Shown here: positions 7,397 through 10,000 of the stretch, piece after piece
Numbering within the stretch: the first letter of the stretch is position 1
Layout: every line of letters begins with the position of its first letter
Origin: Chrysomallon squamiferum
Taxonomy: Eukaryota > Mollusca > Gastropoda > Neomphalida > Peltospiridae
Assembly: GCA_012295275.1 (NCBI GenBank)
Contig: CM022679.1
Location: forward strand, 28,078,164 to 28,088,163
Direction: 5' to 3'
DNA: 10,000 bases
Made by a program: the position numbers and the translations under genes
Notes under the pieces: model-generated
Database searches by the model: none
Seen by the model: only the letters and a program-made list of their open reading frames with translations
What the model was told of the DNA's origin: nothing

Positions 7397-8105
7397 TATC
7401 CTGCACGATAATTTAGATAAAGTAATGTCGTTAGTTCGTTCCTGTTTCAGTACGTGAACTGTAGAAATAAAATAAAAAGGTAATTAACAGGGTCAGACAT
7501 GAACGTTTATTGTGTTTTCTTTTTGATTATTTTATATCTATATTTGTTTCTATAAGATGTGTGGAAGATAAATCTGGGTGGGTGTAACAAATGTAATGTG
7601 TGAGGGGGCGAGAGACATGGGAAGAGATACTTTTATACACGTATCTGTATATGTGTGTATATGTATGAACGTACGTATGTAAGTACGTGTTTGAGTTGCT
7701 GTATAGGTGTGCTTGTGTGTAGATACCGCGCACGCTACTCGTGTAAATATTGTTCTAGAAGCTGCTAGTGTTGTACGCATTACTTAATTAAACGGTTTCG
7801 CGTAGATTTTCATCTTTCATCACTCCATTCCTCGGCATCGGTCCAGCCTCACTTCAGCGAGTCATAACACCGCGTTCTTTCTGCGACTACTTGATTAATA
7901 ACCCAGTAAAAAAATCTCTATACTGAAAATAAATCTGTGTCCTTTTTTTTATCCATTAAAATCTGTGAAGCGTTCGGTTTGAGAATTCTTTTTCAAGGAA
8001 ATAAGAGACAATATAAATTTCAATACAAACTAATTAATTTAACTGTACAGTCGAAAAATGAAAATATAACAAAAAGCTAATAAAAATGTCGGTGAGCTAA
8101 AATGA
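7396..8105. other. Mostly unique stretch, no recognised gene
   Basis: Contains a loose GT/GTAT-rich segment at about 7635-7720 and a less AT-rich patch at 7790-7900. Plus-strand frames in that patch stay open for about 45 codons, but none has a recognisable domain. No tRNA-like or SINE box is seen. Confidence 0.5.
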
Positions 8106-8249
8106 AAACAGTGTGCGCCCTTACTTTGGTTGCAGGCAGACTCTGGTTCAGTAGAACATCAGCAGTTTATAGCAGTGAATGGGGCCAACGAAAAACAACT
8201 GTATACTTATAATCATGAATCTGCTGTGATATACAGATCACGTATTTAA
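8106..8249 (+). other. Weak candidate terminal exon (not called as CDS)
   Basis: A frame is open from after the stop at 8103-8105 to the TAA at 8247-8249. An acceptor-like CTTTGGTTGCAG ends at 8135. After it, 37 codons encode a mixed, polar, protein-like composition (acidic, Gln/Asn, Tyr and Ser residues) with no low-complexity run. An AATAAA word follows at 8337, about 90 bp past the stop. No domain is recognised, and a frame of this length can occur by chance. Confidence 0.17.
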
Positions 8250-8676
8250 TTTAAAAAAATTATTTAAATATTCTGTTTTTCTACAACAGTACAGAGGAAA
8301 CTGTAAATGTGTGTGTGTTTATGAAAAATGTATACAATAAAAAAAAACGCATACATGTGCATACACATGATAAATACGTACACATAAACAAACATGCATG
8401 CTCACAGGCAGAAATACACATACACACAACACATTTAAGTAAAATATATTTTGTCATATGAAATCTGATTTAGTTTTACTGATGTCGCTGGAGATTAGTT
8501 TTCTTCTTTTGTTTTGTGGCTAGAGTGAATAGTGTTGTGTTTTCCTCATATCCCGCAATGCTTTGCGAAAAAAAAAATATATATATATACAAAGACAAAT
8601 AATAAAAACGAATTTGATCTGAAGGACAACCATTGTATTATTACACCTTTATTACTGCATAAATAATGTGTGTTTA
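8250..8676. other. AT-rich stretch with loose CA/TA repeats
   Basis: Holds an A-run after 8337, loosely repetitive ACATA/CATG words at 8348-8430 and A9 plus (TA)n at 8570-8588, immediately before the first copy of the 48-bp duplicated segment. Nothing coding is seen. Confidence 0.6.
8589..8636. repeat. 48-bp duplicated segment, copy 1
   Basis: Matches the segment at 9502-9549 at 46 of 48 positions in the same orientation; the core is AATTTGATCTGAAGGACAAC. It follows an A9(TA)n tract. Homology stops abruptly at both ends, as expected of two pieces of a dispersed repeat or of a local duplication. Confidence 0.9.
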
Positions 8677-8729
<53 letters not shown>

Positions 8730-8765
8730 TCACACACACAATCAAATATACATATATATATATAT
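8677..8765. repeat. Compound (CT)7(CA)18 ... (TA)n microsatellite
   Basis: Pure CT at 8677-8690 switches to pure CA at 8691-8726, then a GACT break, more CA, and a TA-rich end at about 8750-8765. Confidence 0.95.
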
Positions 8766-8863
8766 AAACCATATAAATTGTTATATAGGACAAAGGTATG
8801 ATATAGTATACTTTAATTATTTTCTTTAAATTTTATTGTCTTTGTACGTATTGTTATTGTTGT

Positions 8864-8889
8864 TCTTCATCTTCTTCTTCTTCTTCTTA

Positions 8890-8952
<63 letters not shown>

Positions 8953-9002
8953 CATCATCTACATTATTATTATTATTATTATTGTTATTATTATTGTTAT
9001 TA

Positions 9003-9062
<60 letters not shown>
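8864..9062. repeat. (CTT)n then long (ATT)n array
   Basis: CTT units to 8888 lead into ATT units at 8891-8952, an ATCATCATCTAC break, ATT with GTT variants at 8963-9003, and pure ATT to about 9061. The Tyr- and Ile-run frame across it is a by-product of the repeat. Confidence 0.96.
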
Positions 9063-9064
<2 letters not shown>

Positions 9065-9159
9065 GTAGCCTGCATATAAATGTATGATATTCTCAACATT
9101 TTTTTAACGCTGTAGTGAAATCAAGAAATAAAAAAGGAACACTTACATTTTCTCCGTAG
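9063..9159. other. Unique spacer ending in an acceptor-like site
   Basis: Short unique DNA ending ACATTTTCTCCGTAG (9145-9159), a pyrimidine-rich stretch followed by AG. If it is a 3' splice site, the exon would begin exactly where the stop-free frame at 9160 begins, because the TAG stop is the splice AG. Confidence 0.25.
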
Positions 9160-9486
9160 TATTTCCGAATCTGCAAATTGGCTCAAAGGAACAATCACTG
9201 TCGTTTGAAGAATGATGATGACGTATCCGAAACACGCGTTCCACGCAGTCAACCGTTGTCAGCGTGTTCTGACTGTAATGTATTTGTGACGTCACAGATA
9301 TCACATAATTTCCGTTGTTTGTTGTGTATTAGGAGGCAACACTTGGCGAACGTATCAGAAAACAACAGACATAACAGTTGGTTCAGGGCGAGTCTACAAA
9401 TGGGGTATCGTACGAATGTCTGTAATTCACAGGAACATGCACGTTGGTATCTAACAGATAAGAAATGTAAGAGACTAGAATAATGA
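9160..9486 (+). other. 108-codon stop-free segment, possible exon
   Basis: The frame opens right after TAG (9157-9159) and closes at TAA near 9481-9483. It is unusual here in lying wholly in unique, less AT-rich, CpG-containing DNA with no microsatellite. The translation has mixed composition, many Asn/Arg/His and a Cys-x2-Cys ... Cys-x2-Cys pattern near its middle (CSDC, then CLLC 14 residues later), reminiscent of but not diagnostic for a zinc-binding fold. No family is recognised. There is no ATG near the start, so it would have to be an internal or terminal exon. The minus strand is also open over most of it (9249-9623), which weakens the coding argument. Confidence 0.2.
9285..9296. promoter_or_regulatory. 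12-bp palindrome with full CRE (candidate)
   Basis: TGTGACGTCACA is a perfect 12-bp palindrome whose centre TGACGTCA at 9287-9294 is the consensus CREB/ATF site. It lies inside the stop-free segment. Regulatory function is not shown. Confidence 0.3.
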
Positions 9487-9501
9487 TGAGAAAAGAAAAA
9501 A

Positions 9502-9549
9502 ACAAAGAGAAATAATAAAAACGAATTTGATCTGAAGGACAACCACTGT
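9502..9549. repeat. 48-bp duplicated segment, copy 2
   Basis: Same orientation as the copy at 8589-8636, two mismatches, copies 913 bp apart. It is also preceded by an A-rich tract. The two copies bracket the CT/CA and ATT arrays and the stop-free segment. Confidence 0.9.
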
Positions 9550-9690
9550 GAGTTTATATTACAGCTTCGGTATAATTTGCTTTTGGCAGAACGTTTTGTA
9601 TGAGCTAAAAAAAAATTCAGCAAGAGAACAACGTTTTAAATAAATAATAATCTGAAAAACAGAAACACAGAGAGAAAAACATTCAAACTG
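9550..9690. other. Unique spacer
   Basis: Short AT-rich unique DNA with a run of A at about 9607-9615. Nothing recognised. Confidence 0.5.
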
Positions 9691-9880
9691 TATGTGAATA
9701 TGTATGTATGTATGTATGTATGTATGAGTGTATCTATGTATTTTATCTATGTATGTATGTATGTATGAATGTATGTATATATGTATGTATGAGTATGTAT
9801 GTATTTTATGTATGTATGTGTGTATGTTTGTTTCTATGTATATGTGTATGTTATGTATGTAAGTATGTATGTTATGTCTA
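9691..9880. repeat. (GTAT)n array
   Basis: GTAT units interrupted by GAGT, ATCT, TTTT and GTGT variants; the clearest pure block is about 9700-9726. It is the reverse-complement motif of the (ATAC)n array at 6101-6277. Frames on both strands encode Tyr/Met/Cys/Val or Thr/Tyr/Ile/His runs and are not genes. Confidence 0.94.
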
Positions 9881-9910
9881 TAATTATGTGAATGTGCTTT
9901 TGTGTTGTTT

Positions 9911-9925
9911 TTGCTGCTGCTGCTG
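9911..9925. repeat. Short (TGC)4 run
   Basis: Four TGC units in T-rich DNA. Short, and mentioned only because trinucleotide repeats of this class are otherwise absent here. Confidence 0.8.
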
Positions 9926-9962
9926 TATTGTTTTTTCAGATTATCTTGCACACCATATTTCT

Positions 9963-10000
9963 AAATAATAATAATAATAATAACAATAATAACAATAATA
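9963..10000. repeat. (AAT)/(AAC) microsatellite, cut by window edge
   Basis: AAT units with AAC variants run to the last base, so the array probably continues to the right. Confidence 0.95.

Noticed and set aside
7780-7920. Cephalopod SINE-like words in the CTTTCATC region
   Set aside because: The similarity is limited to a few bases; no tRNA-like boxes or the conserved core of known cephalopod SINEs could be found.
8836-9087. Frame encoding long Tyr and Ile runs
   Set aside because: Product of CTT/ATT arrays; the change from Tyr to Ile follows phase shifts in the microsatellite.
9559-9968. Frames on both strands across the GTAT array
   Set aside because: Low-complexity Tyr/Met/Cys/Val and Thr/Tyr/Ile/His strings from the repeat.

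Overview
This window looks like non-coding DNA (intergenic or a long intron) from a large, repeat-rich animal genome. It is AT-rich, packed with microsatellites of many motif classes (CT/GA, GT/CA, AT, AAT/ATT, AAG/CTT, ATAC/GTAT, GTCT/ATCT, poly-T) and holds two locally amplified minisatellites. There is no dense ORF packing, operon structure, ribosome binding site, tRNA, rRNA or recognisable protein domain. This texture is typical of cephalopod genomes, octopus in particular. That assignment is an impression from composition, not from a marker gene, and other molluscs or invertebrates fit too.

Layout. 1-192: CT and CA/TA microsatellites. 193-765: unique DNA with a CRE/X-box-like cluster and a good-looking 3' splice signal. 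766-853: AAT/AAG repeats. 854-1394: unique. 1395-1544: T-rich periodic DNA. 1545-2750: unique, with a 20-bp tandem duplication and a weak exon-like segment. 2751-2805: a tract ending in T29. 3010-3574: minisatellite A, a 27-bp unit, about 20 copies. 3575-4020: unique. 4027-4445: minisatellite B, a 60-64-bp unit with internal dyad symmetry. 4653-4898: GTCT/ATCT and CT repeats. 4899-6030: unique with two T22 runs. 6037-6277: GT, GA/AT and ATAC repeats. 6622-7275: a long (TC)n tract facing a long (AG)n tract. 7365-7395: T31. 7396-8676: mostly unique, with a weak candidate terminal exon. 8677-9062: CT/CA and ATT arrays. 9063-9690: the most gene-like unique block, with a 108-codon stop-free frame. 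9691-10000: GTAT and AAT/AAC repeats.

I find no gene I can name. The stop-free stretches inside microsatellites (poly Leu-Ser, Tyr-Val-Cys-Met, Tyr/Ile runs) are products of the repeats, not proteins. Four short stop-free segments in unique DNA, three of them after plausible acceptors, are recorded as weak exon candidates only. The best-supported structures are the two minisatellites, the facing CT/GA tracts and a 48-bp duplicated segment of likely dispersed-repeat origin. I see no evidence of a new biological system.
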